From the NCBI GenBank assembly GCA_025517485.1, contig JAOPKB010000002.1, positions 1 through 64,000 on the forward strand: a stretch of 64,000 nt of DNA. Reading direction: 5' to 3'. This document shows, piece after piece, positions 46,702-56,855 of the stretch (its first letter is position 1; each line of letters starts with the position of its first letter). Under the pieces are notes generated by a model. That model was not told where the DNA came from and did not search any database. It saw nothing but the letters and a program-made list of their open reading frames with translations. Made by a program: the position numbers and the translations under genes. The stretch comes from Natronoglomus mannanivorans (lineage in GTDB: Archaea > Halobacteriota > Halobacteria > Halobacteriales > Natrialbaceae).

Positions 46702-49368
46702 ATGAGCGAACAGGGATACGACCACGCGACGGTCGAACGGCGCTGGCAAGAGGCGTGGGACGAGGCGGACGTCTATCGAACGCCCGACGACGTCGACGAT
46801 CCGACGTACGTCCTCGGGATGTATCCGTACCCCTCGGGCAAACTCCACATGGGTCACGTCCGCAACTACACGATCACCGACGCGTACGCCCGCTACCGGC
46901 GAATGCGCGGCGACGACGTCCTCCACCCGATGGGGTGGGACGCGTTCGGACTCCCGGCGGAGAACGCAGCCAAAGACCGCGATACCAACCCGCGAGACTG
47001 GACGGTCGACTGCATCGAGACGATGCGCGGCCAGATGGAGTCGATGGGCTTCGGTTACGACTGGGATCGGGAGATCACCACCTGCACGCCCGACTACTAT
47101 CAGTGGAACCAGTGGCTCTTTTCGCGGTTTCACGAGGAGGGGCTGGTCGAGCGACGTGACGCCGACGTCAACTGGTGTCCTCACTGCGAGACCGTCCTCG
47201 CCGACGAACAGGTCGAGGGCGAGGCGGAACTGTGCTGGCGCTGTGACACGCCCGTCGAACAGCGCGAACTCGAGCAGTGGTTCCTCCGGATTACGGAGTA
47301 CGCCGACGAGTTGTTAGAAGCGATCGACGACCTCGAGGGGTGGCCGAACTCGGTGCGCCAGATGCAGCGCAACTGGATCGGGCGACAGGATGGGGCCGAA
47401 CTCGAGTTCTCGGTAGAGGGATACGGATCCGTCGAGGCCTTCACCACCCGCGTCGACACCATCTTCGGGGCGACGTTCTTCGCGCTCGCGCCGGATCACC
47501 CGATCAGCGGGGAGTTAGCCGAGGAAGACGAGGACGTCCGCCACTTCGTCGAGCACGAGGCCGACCCCGAGGGCGACGAACCCAACGGCGTCGAGACGGG
47601 GCTGACCGCGACGAACCCCGTGACGGGCGAGGAGATTCCCGTCTACGTCGCCGACTTCGTCCTCTCTGACGTCGGGACGGGCGCCCTGATGGCCGTGCCC
47701 GGCCACGACGAGCGCGACCACGCCTTCGCCGAGAAGATGGGCGTCGACATCGAGCCCGTGATCGCCCCCGAACCCGACGACTGGGACGGCGAAACGATCC
47801 CCGACGCCCCGGACGTGAGCGAGGCGGCTTACACCGACGACGGCGTCCTCGTGAACTCGGGCGAGTATTCGGGCCTCGAGAGCGAGACGGCCCGCGAACG
47901 GCTCACTGCGGACATCGAGAGCGCCGAGACGGCGACCCAGTACCAGCTTCGCGACTGGGGAATCTCCCGCCAGCGCTACTGGGGGACGCCGATCCCGGTC
48001 GTTCACTGCGAGGACTGCGGTTCCGTCGTGGTTCCCGAGGAGGACCTCCCCGTGGAACTCCCCGAGTTCATCAACACGACCGGCAACCCGCTGGATGCGG
48101 CCGAGGAGTGGAAGCAGACGACCTGTCCCGACTGCGGCGGCCCGGCCGAACGGGAGACCGACACGATGGACACCTTCGTCGACTCCTCGTGGTACTTCCT
48201 GCGGTACGTCTCGCCGGACCTCGAGGACGCCCCGTTCGACCGCGAGCGGGCCAACGACTGGATGCCCGTCGACCAGTACGTCGGTGGCATCGAACACGCC
48301 GTGATGCACCTCCTCTATTCGCGCTTTTTCACGAAGGTGCTGGCCGACCACGAGGGGCTCGCACACCGCGAACCCTTCACGAACCTGCTCGCACAGGGTA
48401 TGGTCCAACTCGAGGGCGAGAAGATGTCGAAGTCGAAGGGGAACACGGTCTCGCCCCAGCGGATCGTCGAGGAGTACGGCGCCGACACCGCCCGCCTGTT
48501 CATGATGCAAGCCGCCCAGCCCGAGCGCGACTTCGACTGGAGCGAGGAGGGCGTCCGCTCGACCTACGCCTTCCTCGGGCGGTTGCAAGGGATGGTCGAG
48601 GAGTACGTCGACAGCACGCCGGACGGCGACGACGATGCAATCGCCAGCTACGTCGACAGCGAAATCGACGCAACGGTCGCCATCGCCTCTGAGAAGTACG
48701 ACGAGTTGACGTTCAACCGGGCGCTGCGCGAGACGCAGGAACTGGTTCGGACACTGCGTCAGTATGCAGACTTCACCGAACCACACGCGGAAACCTACGA
48801 GCGAGGGCTGTCGGCGGTCGTTCGGCTGCTCGCACCGGTCGCACCCCACCTCGCGGAATCGCTCTACGAGCAACTCGGCGACGAGACCGAAGACGAATTC
48901 GTCGTCGACGCCGAGTGGCCGACGGCAAACGTCGACCACGAGTACGTCCGTAAACGCCGCAAACTGGTCGAGAACACCCGCGAGGACGTCCGCCACATCG
49001 TCGACGTCGCCGGGATCGAAGACCCACAGCGGATCGACGTCGTCGTCGCACCCGACTGGAAGTACGACGCCTTAGAGATCGCCGTCGAGAGCGACGCCGA
49101 CAACCTGATCGGCGAACTCATGGGCGAATCGCACATCCGCGAGCAGGGCGACGCGGCCGCGAGCTACGGGCAAGACCTACAGGCCGAGCGAGAGGCGCTC
49201 TCGAGGACGCTCGATCCCGACGAGGAGCACGCGGCGCTCGAATCGGCGGCGTGGCTGATCGAACGCGAGTTCGACGCGTCGGTCCGCGTCGTCGGCGCCG
49301 ACGAGGTCGACGAGAGCGTACTGAAGAACGCGGAGCCGGGCCGGCCGGCGATCGAGATCGAGGACTAA
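46702..49368 (+). CDS. leuS: Leucyl-tRNA synthetase, 888 aa
   Basis: Class I synthetase. HIGH motif YPYPSGKLHMGHVRNY at about residue 40; KMSKS motif GEKMSKSKGNTVSP. A CP1 editing domain lies between, with TTRVDTIFGATF and the GTGALMAVPGHDERDH region. Zinc-type Cys pairs (CPHCETV...CWRC, CEDCG...CPDCGG) are present. This long form with the bacterial-like motif order is usual in haloarchaea. ATG 46702 starts the conserved N-terminus. Confidence 0.96.
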   Translation: MSEQGYDHATVERRWQEAWDEADVYRTPDDVDDPTYVLGMYPYPSGKLHMGHVRNYTITDAYARYRRMRGDDVLHPMGWDAFGLPAENAAKDRDTNPRDWTVDCIETMRGQMESMGFGYDWDREITTCTPDYYQWNQWLFSRFHEEGLVERRDADVNWCPHCETVLADEQVEGEAELCWRCDTPVEQRELEQWFLRITEYADELLEAIDDLEGWPNSVRQMQRNWIGRQDGAELEFSVEGYGSVEAFTTRVDTIFGATFFALAPDHPISGELAEEDEDVRHFVEHEADPEGDEPNGVETGLTATNPVTGEEIPVYVADFVLSDVGTGALMAVPGHDERDHAFAEKMGVDIEPVIAPEPDDWDGETIPDAPDVSEAAYTDDGVLVNSGEYSGLESETARERLTADIESAETATQYQLRDWGISRQRYWGTPIPVVHCEDCGSVVVPEEDLPVELPEFINTTGNPLDAAEEWKQTTCPDCGGPAERETDTMDTFVDSSWYFLRYVSPDLEDAPFDRERANDWMPVDQYVGGIEHAVMHLLYSRFFTKVLADHEGLAHREPFTNLLAQGMVQLEGEKMSKSKGNTVSPQRIVEEYGADTARLFMMQAAQPERDFDWSEEGVRSTYAFLGRLQGMVEEYVDSTPDGDDDAIASYVDSEIDATVAIASEKYDELTFNRALRETQELVRTLRQYADFTEPHAETYERGLSAVVRLLAPVAPHLAESLYEQLGDETEDEFVVDAEWPTANVDHEYVRKRRKLVENTREDVRHIVDVAGIEDPQRIDVVVAPDWKYDALEIAVESDADNLIGELMGESHIREQGDAAASYGQDLQAEREALSRTLDPDEEHAALESAAWLIEREFDASVRVVGADEVDESVLKNAEPGRPAIEIED

Positions 49369-49524
49369 CGCAGTCGGCGACCCACCTCGAGTAGCCCTCG
49401 AGTCGTTGGCGAGCCATCCCCGGACGTGACTGTGTTCAGACATGATCGGTCTACGATGTGTTACGGTCACAGGAATTGAGTGACGACGGCCGGTTTTATG
49501 GCCGTATTCGTCGTTAGAACGGAT

Positions 49525-49725
49525 ATGAGTCGCGCGGCTATCGAGAACGAGTCGGTGTCGACGACATTTCGGCGTACTGTCCTCTCGTTGGACGAGAGCC
49601 AGCGGAATCGGCAATCGAACGAGACGAACACAGCGAGCGGGCCCGACACCACCGGAAGCGACGGACTGATCATACTGACGACGGCTGAGACGGCTCTCGA
49701 GCCGAGGTTCGGGCCGGAACGATGA
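49525..49725 (+). CDS. Possible small protein, 66 aa
   Basis: Hydrophilic, no known motif. It starts at an ATG about 29 bases after a TATA-like TTTTATGG and its stop overlaps the start of the next gene (ATGA). Those two positional signs are the only support; the composition is compatible with chance. Confidence 0.3.
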   Translation: MSRAAIENESVSTTFRRTVLSLDESQRNRQSNETNTASGPDTTGSDGLIILTTAETALEPRFGPER

Positions 49726-50576
49726 GCCGGCACGACGAGCAGCGTCAGGCCGACGGTGGGTCACGGTTTCGGTTGCGGACCCGAAACGGGCGGTCGACCC
49801 GTCTGGGCTCGGCTTCGGGTTCGGGTACGACCAGAAACCCACGACCGTCTCCACTCCCTCACATCGCCGCGATGACCTGGCGCGACGGCGCGTTCATCCA
49901 CTGGCCCGTCGATCCCGACGCGATCCGGTCACGGGTCCCCGAGCCGCTCGAGGTAGACACCTACGACGGGAAGGCGTGGCTCTCCGTCCTCCCCTTCGTC
50001 CTCGCTCGAGCCGGGCTTCGCGGGACGCCGTCGCTGACGAGACTGACGACGCCGGAGCTCAACGTTCGGACCTACGTCCGCTACCGGGGCGATCCCGGCC
50101 TCTTTTTCTTCAGCGTCGACCTCGGAAGCCAGTTCGTCGCCGAGGCCGTCGGTCGATTGGCCCGACTGCCCTGCCATCACGCGATGATGCACGTCGGCGG
50201 CGCCGACGAGCGCGTCGCGTTCTCGAGTTCGCGGACGCCCGACGTCGAATCCGACGCACGGTTTTCGGCGACCTACCGACCGGACGGCGAGGTCTTCTAC
50301 GCCGAACCAGACTCGCTGGCCCACTGGCTCACCGCCCGGCGACGGTTCTACGCGCCCAGCGGTCGGGGGCGAGGGATCCTCACGGCTGAGATCGCCCACG
50401 CACCGTGGCCGCTCCAGCCGGTCGAACTCACCGTCCACGAGAATACGATGTTCGAGGCGAACGGCCTGCCGGAACCGGAACCGGAACCGGACGAGGAACC
50501 GGTCGCCTACTACTGCGGCGAGCTCTCGATGACTGGATCGATTCCGCGGCGGATTTCGCGTCCGCAGGTGCGGTGA
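49722..50576 (+). CDS. YqjF-like (DUF2071) protein, up to 284 aa
   Basis: The core from about residue 50 shows the family pattern MTWRDGAFIHWPVDPDAIR and AWLSVLPFVL, then NVRTYVRYRGDPGLFFFSVD and a RRRFYAPSGRGRGI segment. These proteins are cytoplasmic, with unknown biochemistry. The first 50 residues are low complexity, so ATG 49872 (MTWRDG) is an alternative start. The Pro-Glu repeat LPEPEPEPEPDEE precedes the end. The last codons overlap the start of a decayed reading frame downstream. Confidence 0.8.
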   Translation: MSRHDEQRQADGGSRFRLRTRNGRSTRLGSASGSGTTRNPRPSPLPHIAAMTWRDGAFIHWPVDPDAIRSRVPEPLEVDTYDGKAWLSVLPFVLARAGLRGTPSLTRLTTPELNVRTYVRYRGDPGLFFFSVDLGSQFVAEAVGRLARLPCHHAMMHVGGADERVAFSSSRTPDVESDARFSATYRPDGEVFYAEPDSLAHWLTARRRFYAPSGRGRGILTAEIAHAPWPLQPVELTVHENTMFEANGLPEPEPEPDEEPVAYYCGELSMTGSIPRRISRPQVR

Positions 50577-50766
50577 TCGACGTCGTCGATCGTATCCGAG
50601 AGAACCTCCTCGCGACGACGCTGGCTCGCCACGAACGGAACTCGAGCGAGCCGTCACCCGGCAGGGCGGAGACGTCTCCGTCATTTCGAGCGATCTCGAA
50701 CGCGGGGCGCGTCTGGCCGACACCTTCGGGCAGGTCGGCGCGCTGCTCCGGTTTCCCGTCCAGTAA
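50545..50766 (+). pseudogene. Decayed fragment with an eRF1 domain 3-like C-terminus
   Basis: In one frame bases up to about 50635 read GAVIDVVDRIRENLLATT; in the next frame 50641-50766 reads LERAVTRQGGDVSVISSDLE, then a run ending GALLRFPVQ and TAA. Adding one base near 50635 joins them smoothly. The ISSDLERG and GALLRFPVQ pattern resembles the C-terminal domain shared by aRF1, pelota and related peptidyl-tRNA hydrolases. No N-terminal part is present. I read it as a truncated, frameshifted remnant. Confidence 0.4.
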
Positions 50767-50826
50767 ACGAAGAGGGCGTCGAATGCGGGTTCTGCCGCGG
50801 TCACGTCGGCTCGAGCCCGGAGGCGA

Positions 50827-51819
50827 CTACCGGCCGGGATCGATCATCCCGAAGTCGTAGCCGGCGTCGTTCGCGCGGGCGTTCTCGTAGGTGACGCGGG
50901 CGGCGGCGACGTCCTGGATCGCCAGCCCCGTCGAGTCGAAGACCGTGACTCCGGTCTCGTCGGTTCGGCCCGCCGTCGTGCCGACGACCACCTCGCCGAT
51001 CTCGGCGTGGATGTCCTCGTCGGTGAGCACACCGGCGCTCCAGGGGACGTTGATCTCGCCGGAGTGGGTACACTGCTCGTAGTCGTCGATGACGATAGTC
51101 GCGGCCTCGAGGAGGTCGTCCGTCAGTTCGTGTTTCCCCGCGGCGTCGGCCCCGATCGCGTTGACGTGGGTTCGGTCGCCGACGTCCTCGAGGCCGACGA
51201 TCGGCTCCTCGACCGGCGTCACCGTCGAGAGGACGTCGCAGTGGCCGGCCTCCGAGATCGACCCCTCGCGGACGTCGAACTCGTCGCCGAAGGTGTCGAT
51301 AAAGCGCTCGATTCGTTCGTCGTCGAGGTCGGAGACGATCACCTCCTCGATGGGGCGGACCTGCGAGATGGCCTCGAGTTGCGTATAGGACTGGACGCCC
51401 GCGCCGACGATTCCGAGGGTCGCGGCGTCGTCGATGGCGAGGTAGTCGGTGGCGACGGCGGCGGCCGCGCCGGTGCGTTTCATCGTGAGTTCGGTGCCGT
51501 CCATGATCGCGAGCGGGAACGCGGTCTCGGGGTCGGAGTAGATCATCGTCCCGAGGACGGTCGGCAGGTCGTGATCGCGGGGGTTGTCGGGGTGGACGTT
51601 GACCCACTTGAGCCCGGCGGCGTCCCAGTCTGCGGTCTCGAGATAGGCGGGCATCGACCGGAAGTCGCCGTTGTACTGCGGAAGATCGATGTAGGACTTG
51701 GCGGGCATCTGAGTGTCCCCGCGTTCGAAAGCTGCGAAGGCGGCCTCGACCGCGTCGATCACCTCGGACATGCGCGCGTTCGAGTCGACGTCGTCGCTAT
51801 CCAGAAGCAGCGTCTCCAT
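50827..51819 (-). CDS. Ornithine cyclodeaminase/mu-crystallin family protein, 330 aa
   Basis: NAD(P)-dependent enzyme of the ornithine cyclodeaminase/alanine dehydrogenase family. Substrate-binding region LKWVNVHPDNPRDH; nucleotide motif LGIVGAGVQSYTQLEAI; the conserved Asp region VNAIGADAAGKHEL. In archaea, family members include alanine dehydrogenase and cyclodeaminase; sequence alone does not separate them. ATG 51819 fits the N-terminal METLLLDSDDV. Confidence 0.9.
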   Translation of the reverse strand: METLLLDSDDVDSNARMSEVIDAVEAAFAAFERGDTQMPAKSYIDLPQYNGDFRSMPAYLETADWDAAGLKWVNVHPDNPRDHDLPTVLGTMIYSDPETAFPLAIMDGTELTMKRTGAAAAVATDYLAIDDAATLGIVGAGVQSYTQLEAISQVRPIEEVIVSDLDDERIERFIDTFGDEFDVREGSISEAGHCDVLSTVTPVEEPIVGLEDVGDRTHVNAIGADAAGKHELTDDLLEAATIVIDDYEQCTHSGEINVPWSAGVLTDEDIHAEIGEVVVGTTAGRTDETGVTVFDSTGLAIQDVAAARVTYENARANDAGYDFGMIDPGR

Positions 51820-52024
51820 GTCGGGAGGTATTGCGGGCTGGCACTTAGTTTCTATCGCGTTACAGCCACCAGATCCGGACACGCCTGTACCGATGTGGGG
51901 AGACAGTCGAAGAAATCGATGGTTCGTGAACCGATCGAAAGATCGTCGGTCTCGAGTGCGGTTCGACGGTCGAAAGCGGTTCGAGGTGGGTTGGAGTCGA
52001 CGTAAGGGGCTAACTTGGCCGAAC

Positions 52025-53725
52025 TTACATCATGCCGCCCATACCGCCGCCCATGCCGCCCATGCCGCCGCCCATTCCGCCGGGGGCGCCGCCGGGACCA
52101 CCGGCAGGTGGGCCGCCCGCGTCGTCGTCGTCGTTGTCGACCTGGCCGCCCTTGAGGTCACCGGCAGCGATGACGTCGTCGATGCGAAGCAGCATGACGG
52201 CCGCCTCCGTGGCGGACTCGATCGCCTGGGTCTTCACGCGCAGCGGCTCGTAGACGCCTTCCGCTTCCATGTCGATGACGTCGCCCGTGTAGGCGTCGAG
52301 TCCGGCTGCGGTCTCGCCAGCGTCGTGTTCGCTGCGAAGCTCCACGAGAGAGTCGATGGGGTCCAGCCCGGCGTTCTCCGCGAGCGTTCGCGGAATGATC
52401 TCGAGGGCGTCGGCGAAGGCCTCGACGGCCAGCTGTTCGCGGCCGCCGACGGAGTCGGCGTAGTCACGCAGGGAGAGCGCGAGGTCGACCTCGGGTGCGC
52501 CGCCGCCGGCGAGCACCTTGCCGTCCTCGAGGGTCGTCCGGACGACGCCCAGCGAGTCCTCGATGGCGCGGTCGATCTCGTCGATGACGTGTTCGGTGCC
52601 GCCCCGAAGGATGAGAGTGACCGCTTTGGCGTCTTCGACGTCCTCGACGAAGATGCGCTGGTCGCCACCGACGTCCTTCTGGGCGACGGAGCCGGCGAAG
52701 CCGAGGTGGTCCTCGGAGAGGTCGTCGAGCGTCGAGACCGGCCGGGCACCGGTCGATCGGGTGAGACGGCCCATGTCGGAGGCCTTCACGCGGCGGACGC
52801 CGAGGATGCCTTCCTCGGCGAGGTAGTGCTGGGCCATGTCGTCGATGGCACCGTTGACGAAGACGGCGTCGGCGCCGACGTCGACGAGCTGGTCGACCAT
52901 CTCCTTGAGCTGTTCTTCTTCCTGGTCGAGGAACTCCTGGAGCTGGTCGGGGTCGGTGACGTTGACCTCGGCGTCGATCTCGGTCTCTTTGACCTCGAGG
53001 GCGTCGTCGACGAGGGCGACGTTGGCGTCCTCGACGAAGTAGGGCATGTTCTCGGAGACGCGTTCCTTGCCGATGATGACGCCTTCGACGAGTTCGGAGT
53101 TCTCGACGGAGCCGCCGACGACCTTCTCGATCTGGACGTTGTCCGTGTCGATGTCGTCGTCGTCCGCGACCGCCTGTACGGCGTTGACGACGAGGTCAGC
53201 GAGCAGTTCTTTCGCGTTCTCTGCACCCTTGCCCGTCATCGCCGTCGCGGCGATCTGGTGGAGGATGTCGGTGTCGGTCTCGTCGACGTCGATCGCGATC
53301 TCCTCGAGGGCGTCGGTCGCCTCTTCGGCGGCCTGACGGTATCCCTGTGCGAGCGTCGTCGCGTGGATGTCCTGCTCTAAGAGTTCCTCGGCGCGCTTGA
53401 GCAGTTCACCGGAGACGACCACCGCGGAGGTGGTGCCGTCGCCGACCTCGTCTTCCTGGGTCTCGGCGACTTCGACGATCATGTTGGCCGCTGGGTGGTC
53501 GATGTCCATCTCCTTGAGGATGGTGACGCCGTCGTTCGTGACGACGACGTTCCCGCTGGAACCGACGAGCATCTTGTCCATCCCCTTCGGGCCGAGCGTC
53601 GTGCGAACCGACTGCGAGACGGCTTTCCCGGCCGTGATGTTCATCGACTGTGCATCCTTGCCGGAGGTCCGCTGGCTGTCCTCCGAAAGTACGATGAGGG
53701 GCTGGTTACCCATCTGTTGCGCCAT
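52025..53725 (-). CDS. Thermosome (group II chaperonin) subunit, 566 aa
   Basis: ATP-driven protein folding in a double-ring complex. N-terminal [20 protein letters not shown], phosphate-binding [12 protein letters not shown] and [15 protein letters not shown] are all present, as is [14 protein letters not shown] in the equatorial domain. The C-terminal tail is a Gly-Gly-Met repeat of about 25 residues, typical of group II chaperonins. ATG 53725 is right for the family; upstream in-frame codons are non-coding. Confidence 0.97.
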   Translation of the reverse strand: MAQQMGNQPLIVLSEDSQRTSGKDAQSMNITAGKAVSQSVRTTLGPKGMDKMLVGSSGNVVVTNDGVTILKEMDIDHPAANMIVEVAETQEDEVGDGTTSAVVVSGELLKRAEELLEQDIHATTLAQGYRQAAEEATDALEEIAIDVDETDTDILHQIAATAMTGKGAENAKELLADLVVNAVQAVADDDDIDTDNVQIEKVVGGSVENSELVEGVIIGKERVSENMPYFVEDANVALVDDALEVKETEIDAEVNVTDPDQLQEFLDQEEEQLKEMVDQLVDVGADAVFVNGAIDDMAQHYLAEEGILGVRRVKASDMGRLTRSTGARPVSTLDDLSEDHLGFAGSVAQKDVGGDQRIFVEDVEDAKAVTLILRGGTEHVIDEIDRAIEDSLGVVRTTLEDGKVLAGGGAPEVDLALSLRDYADSVGGREQLAVEAFADALEIIPRTLAENAGLDPIDSLVELRSEHDAGETAAGLDAYTGDVIDMEAEGVYEPLRVKTQAIESATEAAVMLLRIDDVIAAGDLKGGQVDNDDDDAGGPPAGGPGGAPGGMGGGMGGMGGGMGGMM

Positions 53726-53751
53726 AGTCAAAGACAGATTGTTTGCTATTC

Positions 53752-53760
53752 TATATAAAT
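53752..53760 (-). promoter_or_regulatory. TATA box of the thermosome gene
   Basis: On the minus strand ATTTATATA is centred about 30 bases before ATG 53725. This is a strong match to archaeal TATA sequences and implies a leader of a few bases at most. No clear upstream heat-shock element can be named. Confidence 0.6.
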
Positions 53761-53937
53761 ACTTCGGTATTGGGTATAGCAAACCGCCGCACGTGGCCGG
53801 GGCAAGAGTATTTGACAACAGTTACCACCGACGTATTTATACCTCAGAACGGGGACTGCTCTCGAGCGGCGATGGAGAGACTCGAACGAGGGGACTCGAC
53901 GAGAGGGTTGGGAAGAACTGTCGTGACTGCAGGGTCG

Positions 53938-54020
53938 AATCGGTGATGTTGGAACCGGGACCGGAACCGAAACCGAAGCTGGAGTCGGAGTCGAAACCGG
54001 AATGGAAACCGAAACCGGAG
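53938..54020. repeat. Intergenic GGAACC/GAAACC-type hexamer tract
   Basis: Between the thermosome promoter and the 3' end of the KH-domain gene, the sequence is a run of GGAACCG/GAAACCG/GAGTCG hexamer variants (for example ACCGGAACCGAAACCGAAGC). It is not coding in any plausible frame. Confidence 0.55.
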
Positions 54021-54584
54021 TCAGGACTCGGGCTGTCCGCCGGGGAACCGGTGGTACTGCATTCCCTGATGTTTCATCTCGTTGTGCCGTTCCTCGAGGA
54101 ACGAGTAGACGGCACCGTGGGGAGCGCCGTCGAGGAGCATCTCGGCGGCGGTTCGGACGGCGTCGACCTGCGGGGGCGTGCCGATGATCCCCAGCGTCGA
54201 GCCGTAGATTACGACGGAGGCGCCGCTGAGTTCCTCCATGAGTTCGCGAGTCCGGCCGCTCTCGCCGATGAGACGGCCTTTCTTCCGTTTCATGTCGTTT
54301 TTGTTTCGTGCGGCGGCGTCGATGTCGACGACGTCGAAGAGGATCATGTCGTCCGCCAACAGTTGCAGGGCGTCTTCGGGCGGGAATCCACGACCGATCG
54401 CGCGAACGATCTCGGGACCTTTGAGTCCCTTGACGGGGTCGCCGACCGTCTCGACCGCGACGGAGCCGTTCTCGGAGTCGATGTCGAGGCGAACTTCGGC
54501 TTCCGCCTCGATCTCGCGCATCGTCTCGCCGCCCTCGCCGATGAGGACGCCGATTCGGTCCTGCGGTATCTTCACGTGCTGCAT
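54021..54584 (-). CDS. KH-domain RNA-binding protein, Dim2/Pno1-like, 187 aa
   Basis: Two KH domains: the first has the GxxG loop in [15 protein letters not shown], the second in [17 protein letters not shown]. The order and the linker match archaeal Dim2, which helps 16S rRNA 3'-end maturation together with Rio1 and Nob1. RIO1 is encoded about 6 kb away on the same strand. The C-terminus is [17 protein letters not shown] 54584 starts the first KH domain. Confidence 0.9.
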   Translation of the reverse strand: MQHVKIPQDRIGVLIGEGGETMREIEAEAEVRLDIDSENGSVAVETVGDPVKGLKGPEIVRAIGRGFPPEDALQLLADDMILFDVVDIDAAARNKNDMKRKKGRLIGESGRTRELMEELSGASVVIYGSTLGIIGTPPQVDAVRTAAEMLLDGAPHGAVYSFLEERHNEMKHQGMQYHRFPGGQPES

Positions 54585-54670
54585 ATTCTCGAGTACTTGC
54601 TCGGAGAGGTTAAGGCTGTGGTCCGAGCGTGCAGGCTCCGGTTCGGGGCGATTGGACGTTCCAAGGTGGG

Positions 54671-56071
54671 TTACGATCGCTCGCGCTCGAGGGCAGCGAC
54701 TACATCGTCCAGATCGAAGAGGTGGAGATCGTCACGGTCGACGGCCGTTTCTTCGACGGACGGTTCGAATCCACTGCGACTAAAGAGCGCGTACTCACAG
54801 ATTCGGTCACTGCCGTCTGCTGGCGTCCATCGGAGTTCGTCGACGTGACCTTCGAGTTGAGCGAAGGCACTGTAGCCGACCGGAGACTGCTGGAATTTAC
54901 ACTCACCAGCGACGAGCGTCCGCTCGTTCGTGAGGCCGACGACGTCGACTTCGTGTTCCTGATACCACCACTGCCCGACGTCGACGAGCGTCTGCTCGGG
55001 GAACAACGGTCGGAGTGCGCGCTGACAGAGTCGTTCGAATTCGGAGCTGACGAAATCCGCGAGTTCGGGCTCGACGAGTGACGAAAACGAGTCCTGTCCG
55101 AGATCGTCGTAGCGCGTCCCGGACCCGTAGACGAACCGAAACCAGAATCGGAAGAGGGGGTCGAGAAGCCGATATCGACCCCGGCGTGATCGTTCCTTTC
55201 GTTCCGTGATCGGAACATGTCGCTCGACGAGACGAAGTCGCTCGAGACGGCTGAGGTACTTCGAGAGTTGATTGCTGTCGATACCGGCTGCCTGTGCGAT
55301 CTCGTTTCTCGTCGTCGCACCACCAGCAATCGACTCGAGGATCGCGAAGTAACGCGTCGGATCGGTGAGTTCCATTCGGAGGACGAACTCCGGATCGTCG
55401 TGAAGCGGTCCGTGCTGGGTGAGAATCGACTCGAAGACCGCATCGCTGAGACTCTCAGCAGTTGCGGCCTCTTCCAAATAGTACGGTGTGCCACCGAAGA
55501 TCCCCCAGAGGAAGATTTGCTCCTCATGGCTATACGGCTGGTCGAAGAATTCCATCGCCGCATCGAACGGAAGCTGTGTGATGTCGAGTTTTACCGAGGC
55601 ACGACCGTAGAGTGGACTGTTCCCGAGGAGTGCAGCTTCCTCCATCATACTGATCGACGATCCAACGAGAACGATCGTCGACGATGAATCGTCGAGTTCG
55701 TGGTCGAACAGTGCCTGAAGGACGGACGGAAGGCTCTCGTCTTCCTCGATGAGATACGGAAACTCGTCGAGGACGACGATCGCGTTCTGTGCTGCGAGAT
55801 AGGTTATAAGCGGTTCCCACTCTCGACGGATATCAGTGATCCCCGGGAACGTCGCGGATGCACGTTCGACGAACTGGTCGAGTTGCAGTGCTCGCGTTTT
55901 TTGCCTCGCCTGATAGAATACGACGTCAGTTCGGTCACGGAGAGAGTGTTTGACGAGCTCCGTTTTCCCGTGCCGGCGACGCCCGTAAATGACGGCGAGT
56001 TCCGCTTCAGACGACTCGTAGAGAGACGTCAGGCGCTCCAACTCGGCTGTTCGATCGACGAACTCGTCCAT
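54671..56071 (-). CDS. Archaeal ATPase with C-terminal DUF234 nuclease-like domain, 466 aa
   Basis: STAND-like ATPase family. Walker [12 protein letters not shown] (Lys36, Thr37); Walker [11 protein letters not shown] (Asp102, Glu103). A winged helix ([20 protein letters not shown]) follows. The C-terminal domain, about residues 340-460, has a PD-(D/E)xK-like set: HEVDVVG and VAGECKF (about 372 and 390). The role is unknown; such genes often occur near mobile or defence DNA. Codon use is slightly less GC-rich than its neighbours. A 15-base tandem repeat lies upstream. ATG 56071 is chosen because the extension upstream only translates that repeat. Confidence 0.85.
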   Translation of the reverse strand: MDEFVDRTAELERLTSLYESSEAELAVIYGRRRHGKTELVKHSLRDRTDVVFYQARQKTRALQLDQFVERASATFPGITDIRREWEPLITYLAAQNAIVVLDEFPYLIEEDESLPSVLQALFDHELDDSSSTIVLVGSSISMMEEAALLGNSPLYGRASVKLDITQLPFDAAMEFFDQPYSHEEQIFLWGIFGGTPYYLEEAATAESLSDAVFESILTQHGPLHDDPEFVLRMELTDPTRYFAILESIAGGATTRNEIAQAAGIDSNQLSKYLSRLERLRLVERHVPITERKERSRRGRYRLLDPLFRFWFRFVYGSGTRYDDLGQDSFSSLVEPELADFVSSEFERLCQRALRPLFPEQTLVDVGQWWYQEHEVDVVGLTNERTLVAGECKFQQSPVGYSAFAQLEGHVDELRWTPADGSDRICEYALFSRSGFEPSVEETAVDRDDLHLFDLDDVVAALERERS

Positions 56072-56122
56072 ACTCACGCACTGTCTCGTGCTGATATAAC
56101 GATTCCGGATAGCATACTTTCG

Positions 56123-56172
56123 AGTACGGTACTTCAAAGTACGGTCTCTCAGAGTACCATACTTCAAAGTAT
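56123..56172. repeat. 15-base tandem repeat upstream of the ATPase gene
   Basis: Three units: AGTACGGTACTTCAA (56123), AGTACGGTCTCTCAG (56138) and AGTACCATACTTCAA (56153), plus a partial AGTAT. Units 1 and 3 contain the inverted repeat TACTT-CA-AAGTA. They begin about 50 bases before the ATPase start codon, a good position for an operator that binds a dimeric protein. Confidence 0.7.
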
Positions 56173-56203
56173 GTTATAGGCACCGGATCGACGACCGCCA
56201 GAC

Positions 56204-56719
56204 TCACTCGCGGTCAGCCACCGACCGAAACCGAACCGACTCCGTCCGCGTCTCGAGGATCGCGACGGTCCGGTGTTCGGCGGGCACCGTCGGGAAGTGC
56301 GCACCGGGATTGAGCACCGTCGTCCGCCCCTCCTCGCGGTGCTCGCGCTCGTGGTGGTGACCGTAGCAGACGTAGTCGTAATCGTAATCACCGGATACGG
56401 CGTACTCCTCGACCTCCGCGAGGTCCTCGCCGTGGAGAACCGCTATCGAGAGGCCGTCGAACTCGAGATCGGCGAACCGACCGTGGAGGTCGCTGCCCCC
56501 GCCGAGGGCGTCGAAGGCGGCCTCGAGACCCTCGACTTCGCCGTCGTTGTTGCCGAGGACGCCATGGAGCTCGACCCCGTCGAACCGCTCGATCACGGGC
56601 GGAGCGATGAAGTCCCCACAGTGGACGACGACCTCGACGCCCTCTTCGCGGAAGACGTCCATCGCTGCATCGACCGCCTCGACGTTGTCGTGGGTGTCGG
56701 AGATGATTCCGAGTTGCAT
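56204..56719 (-). CDS. MJ0936/YfcE-type metallophosphoesterase, 171 aa
   Basis: Calcineurin-like fold. Metal ligands appear in order: IISDTHDN (Asp, His), HCGDF (Asp), LGNNDGE (Asn, Asp), LHGED (His) and YGHHHERE (His, His). Family members cleave phosphodiesters such as bis-p-nitrophenyl phosphate in vitro; the natural substrate is unknown. It is upstream of the ATPase gene on the same strand, but the repeat block lies between them, so they need not be co-transcribed. Confidence 0.92.
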   Translation of the reverse strand: MQLGIISDTHDNVEAVDAAMDVFREEGVEVVVHCGDFIAPPVIERFDGVELHGVLGNNDGEVEGLEAAFDALGGGSDLHGRFADLEFDGLSIAVLHGEDLAEVEEYAVSGDYDYDYVCYGHHHEREHREEGRTTVLNPGAHFPTVPAEHRTVAILETRTESVRFRSVADRE

Positions 56720-56855
56720 GCGTGCGTAATGGCGCTCCGGCGAATCACAAGAACGTTCGGGAGAGGGGGCGGACGACTCGGGTCGGAACCCGTCGTTCGA
56801 CGGCTCGAGTCGAGCCGAACGGGACCACAGCAGGCCAGTCAGTCCAGACGGCGAC

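Noticed and set aside
56123..56172. CRISPR remnant
   Set aside because: Units are 15 bases, directly adjacent, with no spacers. An operator is a better reading.
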